A DNA stretch of 64,000 nt from contig CBEUVQ010000004.1 in assembly GCA_965546615.1 (NCBI GenBank), positions 1 to 64,000 of the forward strand, given 5' to 3'. The position numbers and the translations under genes were made by a program. This document shows positions 34,264 to 42,390 of this stretch, piece after piece. The stretch comes from CBEUVQ01 sp965546615 (GTDB lineage: Bacteria; Bacillota; Desulfotomaculia; Desulfotomaculales; Desulfohalotomaculaceae). The notes beneath the pieces were generated by a model that saw only the letters and a program-made list of their open reading frames with translations, ran no database searches and had not been told where the DNA came from. Position 1 is the stretch's first letter. Every line of letters starts with the position of its first letter.

Positions 34264-34965
34264 TTATGGTTTGCAGATGCCGCAGGGTTGATAATTTTCG
34301 TTGATTGCTTCTTCTCTCTGTTTAAAATAAACCATATTTTCTTTACTCATATCATCCACTGACCGACAGTCCGGCAGATGAAATTTGTGTGTATTTTTAT
34401 TGCCAATATATGCAGCATCAGCTGCTGTTACATTATTCTGCGCAGTTTCTTCGGAAAGATCGCCCCATAATCCACGGTTATTTTCACGCGCTTCTTTTTG
34501 ATATCGGGTAAAATAATCGCTGTATTTTACATTAGGTGGAATGGTCAGCAATCGGGCGTAACCATCTAACAGCAGTTTGGCATTAAACATTTTAGATCGT
34601 ATTTCCTGATCGTTAACTTCATTGGGCGGTTCCAACCACACGTAGGCTAACAGCCGTTTGTATTTATCACGCTCTCCGGCGTCCATCTCCAGATAAACCG
34701 TTTTGCCGTTCAACATGCTTTTTGTAAAAGCTGATGCCTCTTTACCGTAAGGCTCTACCGGGCTGTTCGGTTTAACGGTTTCGGGCGTATCCACGCCAAT
34801 CAAACGCACCGTTTCGTCCCGGCCGTTCATATTTACATGGATGGTATCACCGTCAACAACGCGGGTGACACTGACTTCCATATACTCAGATGAACTTCTG
34901 CCGCAGCCGGTGACAGTAAAAAGCAAAGCAATAAGTATGGTAAGAACAGTTATACGCAGCTTCAT
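34264..34965 (-). CDS. Secreted thermonuclease-family lipoprotein
   Basis: 233 aa. Lipobox TVTGCGR after a hydrophobic signal. The staphylococcal-nuclease domain has VVDGDTIHV, VRLIGVDTPET, the catalytic region GERDKYKRLLAYVW and NRGLWG. The C-terminal ~45 residues (HKFHLPDCRSV, CGICKP) form a small Ada-like cysteine/histidine metal-binding module often attached to these nucleases. ATG at 34965 after AAGGAGTTCTTTG is preferred over the upstream in-frame start. Predicted cell-surface DNA/RNA degradation. Confidence 0.93.
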   Translation of the reverse strand: MKLRITVLTILIALLFTVTGCGRSSSEYMEVSVTRVVDGDTIHVNMNGRDETVRLIGVDTPETVKPNSPVEPYGKEASAFTKSMLNGKTVYLEMDAGERDKYKRLLAYVWLEPPNEVNDQEIRSKMFNAKLLLDGYARLLTIPPNVKYSDYFTRYQKEARENNRGLWGDLSEETAQNNVTAADAAYIGNKNTHKFHLPDCRSVDDMSKENMVYFKQREEAINENYQPCGICKP

Positions 34966-35196
34966 CAAAGAACTCCTTAATACAAATATGATAACTCTTA
35001 TATATTCTACTAAAGCAAAAAAATTCCTTGTAGATAAAACATTAAACACCGCTGACGTTTGCAAAAATACAAATTGCTTAACGCCAGCAAAGCAAAAAAC
35101 CGCTGTCCCTTTAAAACATCGGTTTTAAAACTAAAGTTTTATAATAAACGTTGTAAGACAAAGCAGAAACAAAAACCGCCGTAATTACACCTAAAA

Positions 35197-35589
35197 TCAG
35201 ACATTAGTTTTATGCAAACGGTGATGCTTATGATTATACATATTTTCTTTAATTTTAAATGTCACAGCTGACGATAACAGCCACATTATTAAACCAAAAA
35301 TAACTGCCGTCAGCAAACTATTCATCATAACCAGTACCAAAAATGTGCAGATCACACAAAACAGACCGCCGATCATTCCGGCCACTGCACCGGAGGCAAC
35401 ATCTGCCGCCGCCTTGTTTCCTTTTTCTAAACCGGCCATAATTACCGCTGCCACCATTACTGCCGGAAAAGCGGCAAACGCGCCGGCCAATGTTTTCCAT
35501 GGAATTACCGCCAACAGCAGATAGCAGCCGGCGACCGCCAAACCACCAAAGAAAAAGCGCAGTGTTAAATCAAAAACAGCATGCTTCAT
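35197..35589 (-). CDS. DUF3147-family membrane protein
   Basis: 130 aa, four predicted helices. FFFGGLAVAGCYLLL, then AGAFAAFPAVMVAAVIM (the family FAAFPAV motif), then GAVAGMIGGLFCVICTFLVL. It is a paralog of the next gene, 25 nt away, and the two probably form a heteromer. The DUF3147 label is from memory of the family pattern; function unknown. Confidence 0.82.
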   Translation of the reverse strand: MKHAVFDLTLRFFFGGLAVAGCYLLLAVIPWKTLAGAFAAFPAVMVAAVIMAGLEKGNKAAADVASGAVAGMIGGLFCVICTFLVLVMMNSLLTAVIFGLIMWLLSSAVTFKIKENMYNHKHHRLHKTNV

Positions 35590-35614
35590 TATCCCATCCC
35601 CTTAAAACTCGCTG

Positions 35615-35977
35615 CTAAGCCAAACTGTAGATTGAAGTATAAATGCTGACTACAATTACCGTCCAAATGCAAAGAGCAAACACCAAACCGATCCGCCAAC
35701 CATATTTAATAATTAAAACTGCGGAAATGACTGCACAAACTATGTTTGTGGCCATACCCAAAAGAGCACCTTTAGACACTACCATCGCCAACAGCCGAGC
35801 TTTTTCACTGTCCTCCTGCATCGCCACACTGATGATTGCCGCCAAATAAACAGCCGGAAACGCAGCAAAGATGCCGCCCACCTTGCCACCAAGTGATCTG
35901 GCAATAACAGTGGAGCCAACCACTGCTGTTCCACCCAGCAAAAAGCGCAGCAGCAGCGCCGTTAAAGAGAAACTCAT
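35615..35977 (-). CDS. DUF3147-family membrane protein (paralog)
   Basis: 120 aa, four helices. RFLLGGTAVVGSTVIA and GGIFAAFPAVYLAAIIS match the neighbour in the same order, showing a tandem duplication. First gene of the pair. A hairpin lies 72 nt upstream (36049-36074). Function unknown. Confidence 0.82.
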   Translation of the reverse strand: MSFSLTALLLRFLLGGTAVVGSTVIARSLGGKVGGIFAAFPAVYLAAIISVAMQEDSEKARLLAMVVSKGALLGMATNIVCAVISAVLIIKYGWRIGLVFALCIWTVIVVSIYTSIYSLA

Positions 35978-36048
35978 AATTATATCACCCCCAGCTGTTC
36001 AATCATTCACAAATTAATGAATTGTCAAAAAACAGCCATAAATACTGC

Positions 36049-36074
36049 AACCCGAGGATAAACACCCTCGGGTT
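36049..36074. terminator. Hairpin between the DUF3147 pair and the DUF1540 gene
   Basis: AACCCGAGG and CCTCGGGTT form a 9-bp stem around an 8-nt loop. It lies in the 5' region of the DUF3147 genes, with only a short T-run on the plus strand. It could be a terminator remnant or a leader element. Confidence 0.45.
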
Positions 36075-36267
36075 TCGTGGATTAATATTATTTTTTTATA
36101 ATTATACGATATATCAAGGCTATAAAAAAGTAAATACATTTAGGGTAATAAAATTGAAAATAATTCAAAACAAAACATGTTATTTCTTCAATTAAAACCA
36201 GATATTATTTATCATTTTATTATTTTTTATAACAAATACTATCACTAAATAAACGGAGGTGATTTTG

Positions 36268-36522
36268 TTGGCAAATCAACAGCACATCCATTGTGCAGTG
36301 AACACCTGCCATTATTGGACCCAAGGTAATAAATGTGCCGCCAATGAAATTATTGTGGTCAACGATGCTTTTGGAGCACAGCAGTCCGATCACGTAGACA
36401 GCACAATGGCAAAACAGATATCGCCTACTCCCGCCGAAACATGTATGGAAACCTGTTGTAAAACTTTTGTGCCTAAAGGTTCTAAAAATATCAATGCAGA
36501 CGGTGTTTATAGAACCCAATAA
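36268..36522 (+). CDS. DUF1540 cysteine-rich small protein
   Basis: 84 aa. HIHCAVNTCHYWTQGNKCAA and the later SPTPAETCMETCCKTFVPKG carry the paired cysteine pattern of clostridial DUF1540 proteins, probably metal-binding. TTG at 36268 is chosen because GGAGG (36255-36259) is 8 nt upstream; the in-frame GTG at 36259 overlaps the ribosome site. Function unknown; often abundant in spore formers. Confidence 0.88.
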   Translation: MANQQHIHCAVNTCHYWTQGNKCAANEIIVVNDAFGAQQSDHVDSTMAKQISPTPAETCMETCCKTFVPKGSKNINADGVYRTQ

Positions 36523-36530
36523 CCAAAGAC

Positions 36531-36568
36531 AAAACCAATCCCGAAGCAGATGCTTCGGGATTGGTTTT
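36531..36568. terminator. Bidirectional terminator
   Basis: An 18-bp perfect stem (arms 36531-36548 and 36551-36568, core CCCGAAGCA-GA-TGCTTCGGG) starting with AAAA and ending with TTTT. It serves the DUF1540 gene and the convergent aminotransferase gene. Confidence 0.92.
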
Positions 36569-36571
36569 CTT

Positions 36572-37645
36572 CTAATAATTATAAATTACTTCCTTTAACA
36601 TTTTTAACAGAATTAAATTATCATTGCGCTGGCGAATAGCTAAGCGAAAATAATAGTTATTTGATTCTTCTAAAGCTCCGGCCACTCGAATTAAAATTCC
36701 TCTCATTTCCAATTGTTCACTGATTTCACCGGCTGTTTTACCGGTGTTCCGGCAGTCTACATAAACAAAATTAGCACTGGACGGATAAACTTTCAAACCA
36801 CGAATTTGCTGCAAACCGTTAATTAAAAATTCACGTTCACGTTTAACCAAATTCAATGTAGTCATGATATAAGATGTATCTTCAAGTGAAGCCTTGCCGG
36901 CAAGCTGAGCCATGATATTTATCCGCCAGGGCAGCAAAAGTTTGGAAACCTGATCAATAATGGTTTTAGCTGCGGCCATAAATCCCAAGCGCAGTCCCGG
37001 CATCGCAAAAAAATTGGTTAACGAACCCACAACGATTAAGTTGGTATGCTCTACACTCTCCGGCAGTACTGTTTCGTTTTCCTCAACAAAATCCATATAG
37101 GCCTCATCAACAACAATCACTGCACCTACCTTTTTCGCCGCACAAGCCATTTCAAACAGATCTGGGCGGGGAATTAACATACCGGTAGGGTTATTGGGAT
37201 TACAAATAAAAATCAAATCACCGGTTCGAGCTTTGTTTTTTAAAGATTCAACAGGAAATTGAAATTGATCTCCACATTCAAGCGGCAGATATTCAATCGG
37301 TACATCGAACAGAGCTTCTAAATGGTGATCAACCATCGGCACCGGTAAAAGCAGCCTTTGAGGAGATAACACCCGACATAGATTATAGATAATTTCTGTT
37401 TCGCCGTTCCCCAGTAAAATATTCTCCGCCGGAGTATTTAAATAACGCGAAAGAATAATTTTTAATCCCTGTGCATCGGGATCCGGGTAATGGCGTATCA
37501 AACTAACTCCCCGGCGCAAAACATCCATCGCCATTGGTGACGGACCTAAAGGATTAATGCTGGCACTAAAGTCAATTAAACTATCCGGGCTGTTGTTATG
37601 TTTTTTGTAAGCCTCCCTAACATTCTGTTCTGATGATATATACAA
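36572..37645 (-). CDS. CobD/HisC-like PLP aminotransferase-fold enzyme
   Basis: 357 aa from TTG at 37645. LIDFSASINPLGPSP is the typical start of L-threonine-O-3-phosphate decarboxylases (CobD) of cobalamin synthesis. NGETEIIYNL follows, FICNPNNPTGMLIP binds PLP, VVDEAYMDF gives the aspartate, and SLTNFFAMPGLRLGF is the PLP-lysine region, with F where the usual Lys sits (see findings). TTG lies 7 nt after GGGAGGAG; ATG at 37669 is an alternative. The frame stays open upstream to 37840 with a hydrophobic stretch. No other cob gene is adjacent. Confidence 0.75.
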   Translation of the reverse strand: MYISSEQNVREAYKKHNNSPDSLIDFSASINPLGPSPMAMDVLRRGVSLIRHYPDPDAQGLKIILSRYLNTPAENILLGNGETEIIYNLCRVLSPQRLLLPVPMVDHHLEALFDVPIEYLPLECGDQFQFPVESLKNKARTGDLIFICNPNNPTGMLIPRPDLFEMACAAKKVGAVIVVDEAYMDFVEENETVLPESVEHTNLIVVGSLTNFFAMPGLRLGFMAAAKTIIDQVSKLLLPWRINIMAQLAGKASLEDTSYIMTTLNLVKREREFLINGLQQIRGLKVYPSSANFVYVDCRNTGKTAGEISEQLEMRGILIRVAGALEESNNYYFRLAIRQRNDNLILLKMLKEVIYNY

Positions 37646-38236
37646 CTGGACTCCTCCCACTAAACTCATCCACGCACGGCAAATTTTTCTGTTATACTTG
37701 CTTAGCAATGCAGCAATGATTAATACAGCAGTTTCTCTCGACAGGCATCTCTGGTTAAAGCGCCAAGCTGACCTGAAATGTATTTTGCAGCTAATAAAAA
37801 TTACAGCAGCGACAATTAAGGCATACAAAATAAACGGCAATATTTAAACCTGCGGCGTATACCATGCAACCAAAACCGGCAGCGGCACTACCTAATCCTC
37901 CCTCTGCCGGAGGAAAGCAGATTAGAGAAAGTCCCAATTCCGATTTGATAATAGTAAACTTCAGCCAACAGGTAAAATGGTAAGAAAACTAATATCTGCA
38001 GTTGAACTTGGCAAATACAGCACTGGATTTAAAAACGTTTTTTGTAATTCGACTTCACAACAGCAATTTCCTTTTTATCTACAAAATTTCCAACTTTTAT
38101 CTTTCAGCATGACTAAAAATTGTCATCTTTTAATCAATACCATTCATTTATTATAGCGTTAGCTTGTTGATTGGTAAACACTAATGTATATTAAATTAAC
38201 GTAAAGGCATAACCCTTCATCAGGAGTGATAAGCAA
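37646..38236. other. Gene-poor intergenic stretch
   Basis: An open frame continuous with the aminotransferase reaches 37840 on the minus strand, but lacks a ribosome site. From 37846 to 38160 no coding pattern or recognisable riboswitch was seen. A CTCCGGCAGAGGGAG-rich patch at 37890-37910 (minus strand) was checked against the cobalamin riboswitch core and does not match. Confidence 0.5.
38167..38194 (+). promoter_or_regulatory. Candidate promoter and operator of the FadR-type regulator
   Basis: -35 TTGATT (38167-38172), 16-nt spacer, -10 TATTAA (38189-38194). The imperfect palindrome ATTGGT-AAAC-ACTAAT (38170-38185) fills the spacer, a plausible autoregulatory GntR-family site. Confidence 0.5.
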
Positions 38237-38971
38237 ATGTTTTCACGAATTGGCCGCGACACTACCCTGAAAAACAAGGTAGTCAATCATATAACATCTT
38301 TAATTAACAGCAGTACGCTTGCACCCGGAGACCGTTTACCCACCGAACGGGAAATGGCTGAAAAGTTTGGCGTCAGCCGCTCGGTAATCCGTGACGCAAT
38401 AAAAACATTATCCGGGACAGGACTGATAGAAGTAAGACGCGGGGTTGGTATTTTTATAACAAAGGTTGACAGCAACAGCATTGCTCGCGATTTATCCGGT
38501 TTATTAGTTAATGACATCGCCACTATTGAATTATTATTTGAAGTGCGAACGGTATTAGAAACAGCTGCTGCCCGTTGTGCTGCCGAACGATGTTCTGCAG
38601 AAGGCAGACAGCGGGTAAAAATGCTGATCAAAGACAGCTGCAATTTATTAACCTCTGATTTAAACTTAGATTATTACAAAGAAAATGATCGAAAAGTACA
38701 TTTATTAGTAGCTGAATTATCTTCAAATGCCCTGATGTTAAGTTTAATGAGCAATATGCTGAATTTATTAGAAGTCAGCCGCAGCTTAACAGCCAACACA
38801 CCCGAGCGGGCAAAACTTTCTGTAAAAGAACACATCAAATTACTGAAAGCAATTTATCATCATCAGGTTGATCAAGCCGGCAGCTTAATGCAGGCTCATC
38901 TAATCAGCGTGCTAAATTATATCAAAGAAGTTAATTATTTACATGAAAGTGCAGCAATAGCGGCGCGATAA
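38237..38971 (+). CDS. FadR-subfamily GntR transcriptional regulator
   Basis: 244 aa. Winged helix-turn-helix at 10-75 (LAPGDRLPTEREMAEKFGVSRSVIRDA, GLIEVRRGVGIFI). The C-terminal FCD effector domain (EVRTVLETAAARCAAER, FHLLVAE-like VHLLVAELS, EHIKLLKAI) binds a small acid with a metal; histidines in VHLLVAE and KEHIKLL fit the metal site. RBS CAGGAGTG. No adjacent co-directional metabolic gene, so the regulon is elsewhere. Confidence 0.9.
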   Translation: MFSRIGRDTTLKNKVVNHITSLINSSTLAPGDRLPTEREMAEKFGVSRSVIRDAIKTLSGTGLIEVRRGVGIFITKVDSNSIARDLSGLLVNDIATIELLFEVRTVLETAAARCAAERCSAEGRQRVKMLIKDSCNLLTSDLNLDYYKENDRKVHLLVAELSSNALMLSLMSNMLNLLEVSRSLTANTPERAKLSVKEHIKLLKAIYHHQVDQAGSLMQAHLISVLNYIKEVNYLHESAAIAAR

Positions 38972-39041
38972 ACCGCGCCGCCGCAAAAATATATTTACAC
39001 CGCTGTTCGCCCCATCATCAATGAACTGCGCACTACCTCTT

Positions 39042-39383
39042 TTAGGATAATACGCTTTTTCCCGGCGCGTCCAAAATGCGCATTACATAAGCAGCAGCAG
39101 TCATTTTAGCGTTTAATATATCAGGTGTTTGCTGCTGCGCCAATTTCATCTGCTGCTGAAAACTGCAGTTGCCTTGGACGCAGTGAAAAATTTCTTCACT
39201 CAGCACCTGCCGGACCTTATCGGTTTGCGCAAAGCTAATCGCCGCAGAAAGCAAATCTTTTAATATATTTTTCTCTGCTTCACGCTCAATGTTCGGCACA
39301 CCGACATTATAACCCCGATAAACATCAATCAACAAAGCTAAATACTGCTGCGGTGTAACTTTATCTTTCTCTTGAAAAGTCAT
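39042..39383 (-). CDS. Hypothetical helical protein
   Basis: 113 aa, not recognised. A strong ribosome site (AAGGAGTGAGCGACT) precedes ATG, so it is likely real. Mostly predicted helix, with YLALLIDVYRGYNVG, FHCVQGNCSFQQQM (two cysteines) and a glutamine-rich stretch. No membrane segment. Isolated between the FadR-type gene and yifB. Confidence 0.7.
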   Translation of the reverse strand: MTFQEKDKVTPQQYLALLIDVYRGYNVGVPNIEREAEKNILKDLLSAAISFAQTDKVRQVLSEEIFHCVQGNCSFQQQMKLAQQQTPDILNAKMTAAAYVMRILDAPGKSVLS

Positions 39384-39684
39384 AGTCGCTCACTCCTTAT
39401 GACAAAATACCTTTTATTAATATTCGCCGTTTTTCAGTGCTTACCTTTTTTGCACTATTTTTTGCTAATCTAATTGATAAGACCGGAAATGCCATAAATT
39501 ATTTTATATCATAATCTGAAATAATAAGCTTTACCCACCTGAAAATAGTAAAACGATGACCGGTACGGAAAATACCATATAAAAAACCAAACATAGACAA
39601 AACGATAAGCAGGTAATCGTTTTATCGGCTAGAATAATGTATTTAATTATTCGACTTTCTCATCATATTGGGGGATATCGTAAT
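39384..39684. other. Intergenic region upstream of yifB
   Basis: About 300 nt without a gene. AAAACGAT-AAGCAGGTA-ATCGTTTT (39598-39622 region) is an 8-bp inverted repeat, and AAAACGATGACCGG appears about 50 nt earlier. No convincing promoter or known riboswitch was found. Confidence 0.45.
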
Positions 39685-41223
39685 ATGTTGGCAATTACCA
39701 ACAGCATTGCGCTGCAAGGGCTGGAAGGCGTAATTGTGAAAGTAGAGGTAGATGTATCCAGCGGACTGCCGGGGTTTGATTTAGTTGGTTTGCCGGATAC
39801 CGCGGTAAGAGAATCTAAAGAACGGGTGCGGGCAGCAATCAAAAATTCCGGTTTTGATTTTCCGGTAAAACGCATTACTGTCAATCTCGCCCCCGCCGAT
39901 ATCCGTAAAGAAGGGCCAATGTATGATTTGCCTATTGCCATCGGTATTTTAGCTGCGTCAGAGCAAATTGATTTAGTTAATTATTCAGATTACATATTTA
40001 TTGGTGAGCTTTCACTGGACGGGGCCATTCGCGGAGTAAACGGCTCACTGCCGGCTGCTCTGACGGTGCTGCACCATGGATACGGCAGCATGGTAGTATC
40101 AGCAGAAAACTGTGCTGAAGCCGCTTTGGTGCAAGGGGTAAATGTCTATCCCGCTGGCAATCTATCGGGGCTGGCAGCTGCGTTAAAAGGCGAAGCTGAT
40201 CTCACGCCATACACGGTAGATATTCAAAGCTTACTCAGCCGTCCTTCTCAGCATTATGTTGATTTTGCCGATGTTAAAGGGCAGCTTGCTGCTAAACGCG
40301 CATTAGAAGTGGCAGCGGCAGGCGGCCATAATATACTGATGATTGGTTCCCCCGGCTCCGGAAAAACTATGCTCGCCAGACGACTGCCCACAATTCTGCC
40401 CGACATGACTTTTGAAGAAGCAATCGAAACCACTAAAGTACACAGCTTAGCAGGTCAGCTGCTGCCCCACCAAGCACTGATAACCGAAAGACCTTTTCGC
40501 TCGCCCCACCACTCCGCATCAACAGCTAGTTTGGTAGGTGGCGGTCGTGTTCCCCGCCCCGGTGAAGTCAGCTTGGCTCACCACGGGGTGTTATTTCTTG
40601 ATGAAATTCCGGAATTTCGAAAAGATGCATTGGAATCACTGCGCCAACCGCTTGAAGATGGAGTTGTTTCCATTACCAGAGTACAGTCTTCTATTACTTA
40701 TCCCGCAAGAATTATGCTTGTTGCAAGTGCTAACCCCTGTCCTTGCGGTTACTACGGTGATAAAGCCAAAGAATGCACCTGCACACCACCGCAAATTCAG
40801 CGGTACTTGCGGCGTTTATCCGGCCCGCTGTTAGATCGCATTGATATGCATATTGAAATTTCGCGGGTGGAATTTAGTGACTTAGAAAAAACTACACCAA
40901 GTGAAACTTCCGCTTCCATTAAAACAAGGGTAGAAAAAGCGCGGGCAATTCAACGCAATCGTTTTCATGACTTAAAATCAGCGGTAACTTGTAACGCTCA
41001 AATGACACCGGCGCTGGTCAGAAAGCACTGCTTAACAGACCGTGATGCAAAGACACTGCTTAAGACAGCTTTTAAGCAGCTTAATCTGTCAGCCCGCAGC
41101 CATGATAAAATCTTAAAAGTCGCCCGCACTATTGCCGATTTGGCAAACAGCGATGTTATTAATGCTCAGCACATGGCTGAAGCACTGCAGTACCGCAGTC
41201 TCGATAACGGATTGCTTGGGTAA
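39685..41223 (+). CDS. YifB/ComM-family Mg-chelatase-like AAA+ ATPase
   Basis: 512 aa. The N-terminal ChlI-like domain begins LAITNSIALQGLEG and has LVGLPDTAVRESKERVRAA. Walker A is GSPGSGKTMLARR (about 224-236), Walker B is GVLFLDEIPEF, and the sensor/finger is NPCPCGYYGD. A C-terminal lid with YRSLDNG follows. ComM-type helicases promote branch migration of integrated DNA during transformation. ATG at 39685 after GGGGGATATC. Monocistronic with a strong terminator. Confidence 0.95.
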   Translation: MLAITNSIALQGLEGVIVKVEVDVSSGLPGFDLVGLPDTAVRESKERVRAAIKNSGFDFPVKRITVNLAPADIRKEGPMYDLPIAIGILAASEQIDLVNYSDYIFIGELSLDGAIRGVNGSLPAALTVLHHGYGSMVVSAENCAEAALVQGVNVYPAGNLSGLAAALKGEADLTPYTVDIQSLLSRPSQHYVDFADVKGQLAAKRALEVAAAGGHNILMIGSPGSGKTMLARRLPTILPDMTFEEAIETTKVHSLAGQLLPHQALITERPFRSPHHSASTASLVGGGRVPRPGEVSLAHHGVLFLDEIPEFRKDALESLRQPLEDGVVSITRVQSSITYPARIMLVASANPCPCGYYGDKAKECTCTPPQIQRYLRRLSGPLLDRIDMHIEISRVEFSDLEKTTPSETSASIKTRVEKARAIQRNRFHDLKSAVTCNAQMTPALVRKHCLTDRDAKTLLKTAFKQLNLSARSHDKILKVARTIADLANSDVINAQHMAEALQYRSLDNGLLG

Positions 41224-41244
41224 ACAGTGTAAAACGGCACGCAT

Positions 41245-41284
41245 AAAAAAACATCTTGGGTTAAAGCTCCCCAAGATGTTTTTT
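41245..41284. terminator. Bidirectional terminator between yifB and azlD
   Basis: CATCTTGGG and CCCAAGATG arms extended by A/T runs on both sides (15-16 bp in all), 9-nt loop. Serves convergent yifB and azlCD. Confidence 0.9.
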
Positions 41285-41311
41285 GCTTTATGAAAACGTT
41301 TCATTTGCTTT

Positions 41312-41623
41312 TTAAATCGCTGCAATCAGCACATCCCACAAAAGCACCCCGGCTATACCGCCAAAAACTACAACGATTACATTTAAACCCAGATAAGCAA
41401 AAATTAAAGCAACAACACTGCCCGACAGTGCTGATTCAACGTTTCCGGTAGATTCTATAATACCGGGGAAAATTAAGGCGCTGATAGCAGCACAGGGAAT
41501 AAACTGCAAAAAATTTTTGACGGATGGAGGCAGTTTAGCAGGATCCAGCATCACCAGCGGCAGCAGCCTGGGTATGTAAGTAACTGCAGCCATACTGACA
41601 ATAACTAACCAAAGATTATCCAT
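41312..41623 (-). CDS. azlD: Branched-chain amino-acid exporter small subunit AzlD
   Basis: 103 aa, four helices. VSMAAVTYIPRLLPLVML and the FLQFIPCAAISALIFPGI segment are typical of AzlD. ATG at 41623 after GAAGGGGGAAACA overlaps the azlC 3' end by 8 nt, indicating coupling. With AzlC it forms a branched-chain amino-acid efflux system. A longer upstream extension within azlC is rejected. Confidence 0.92.
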   Translation of the reverse strand: MDNLWLVIVSMAAVTYIPRLLPLVMLDPAKLPPSVKNFLQFIPCAAISALIFPGIIESTGNVESALSGSVVALIFAYLGLNVIVVVFGGIAGVLLWDVLIAAI

Positions 41624-42365
41624 TGTTTCCCCCTTCTTTAAATACAGCTGCCCCAACTGCTGCTGCGGCAACCGCAGAAATAATAACTGTCCACCCGGCA
41701 GACAAACCGGCAAACACCGGCATGTAATGAAGCAGCGCATGAACAGCAGCAGCAACAAAAGCAACCGCTAAAAAAGGTTTAGATGTTTTAAGCGAAGGAA
41801 TCAATAAACCGATAAACATGGCATAAAGAGCAATGCCCATTCCGGCTTTGACAGATTCCGGAAGCCCGGAAGCGAGAAATATTCCGGCCCAGGTACCGAT
41901 ATTCCAGGAAGCAAAACCGGTAAAATTCAAGCCCAAAAGAAAACTTGGGCTTAAAACTCGCTCTTTGCGAAATGACGCTACTGAAAAGCTCTCATCGGTA
42001 ACACCGAAAGCAATCAGCGATAACAATTTAGAAGAAACATTTTTTTGTATGCGTTGGGATAATGAGGCTGACATCAGTAAATGCCGCAGGTTTAGGATAA
42101 ATGTAGTCATTACGATTTCCCACCCCATTACCCCTAAGGATATCAAGTTTACCGCTACAAACTGGCTGGCCCCGGCAAAAACCAGCAATGACATCATTAC
42201 ACTAACGTAGTTGGGTACGCCTGATGCTTTTGCCAGAATGCCAAATGCCAAAGCTATAGGGATATAACCAATTGCAATGGGAACAGCTGCTTTAATGCCA
42301 TCAACTGCCGTTAGCTTTGAACATGACTGAGCAGCTTTTGCACATTCCGATAGCTGGAGTTTCAT
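41616..42365 (-). CDS. azlC: Branched-chain amino-acid exporter large subunit AzlC
   Basis: 249 aa. AVPIAIGYIPIALAFGILAKASG, then LLVFAGASQFVAVNLI and the FILNLRHLLMSASLS motif, then FGVTDESFSVAS, identify AzlC. ATG at 42365 after AGGAGGCAGCAAACA. It follows the FAD oxidoreductase gene by 25 nt and may share its transcript. Confidence 0.93.
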   Translation of the reverse strand: MKLQLSECAKAAQSCSKLTAVDGIKAAVPIAIGYIPIALAFGILAKASGVPNYVSVMMSLLVFAGASQFVAVNLISLGVMGWEIVMTTFILNLRHLLMSASLSQRIQKNVSSKLLSLIAFGVTDESFSVASFRKERVLSPSFLLGLNFTGFASWNIGTWAGIFLASGLPESVKAGMGIALYAMFIGLLIPSLKTSKPFLAVAFVAAAVHALLHYMPVFAGLSAGWTVIISAVAAAAVGAAVFKEGGNNG

Positions 42366-42390
42366 TGTTTGCTGCCTCCTGCCGCTTTTA

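Noticed and set aside
37846..38040. Cobalamin riboswitch upstream of the CobD-like gene
   Set aside because: The conserved GCCACTG core and B12 box could not be found on the minus strand.
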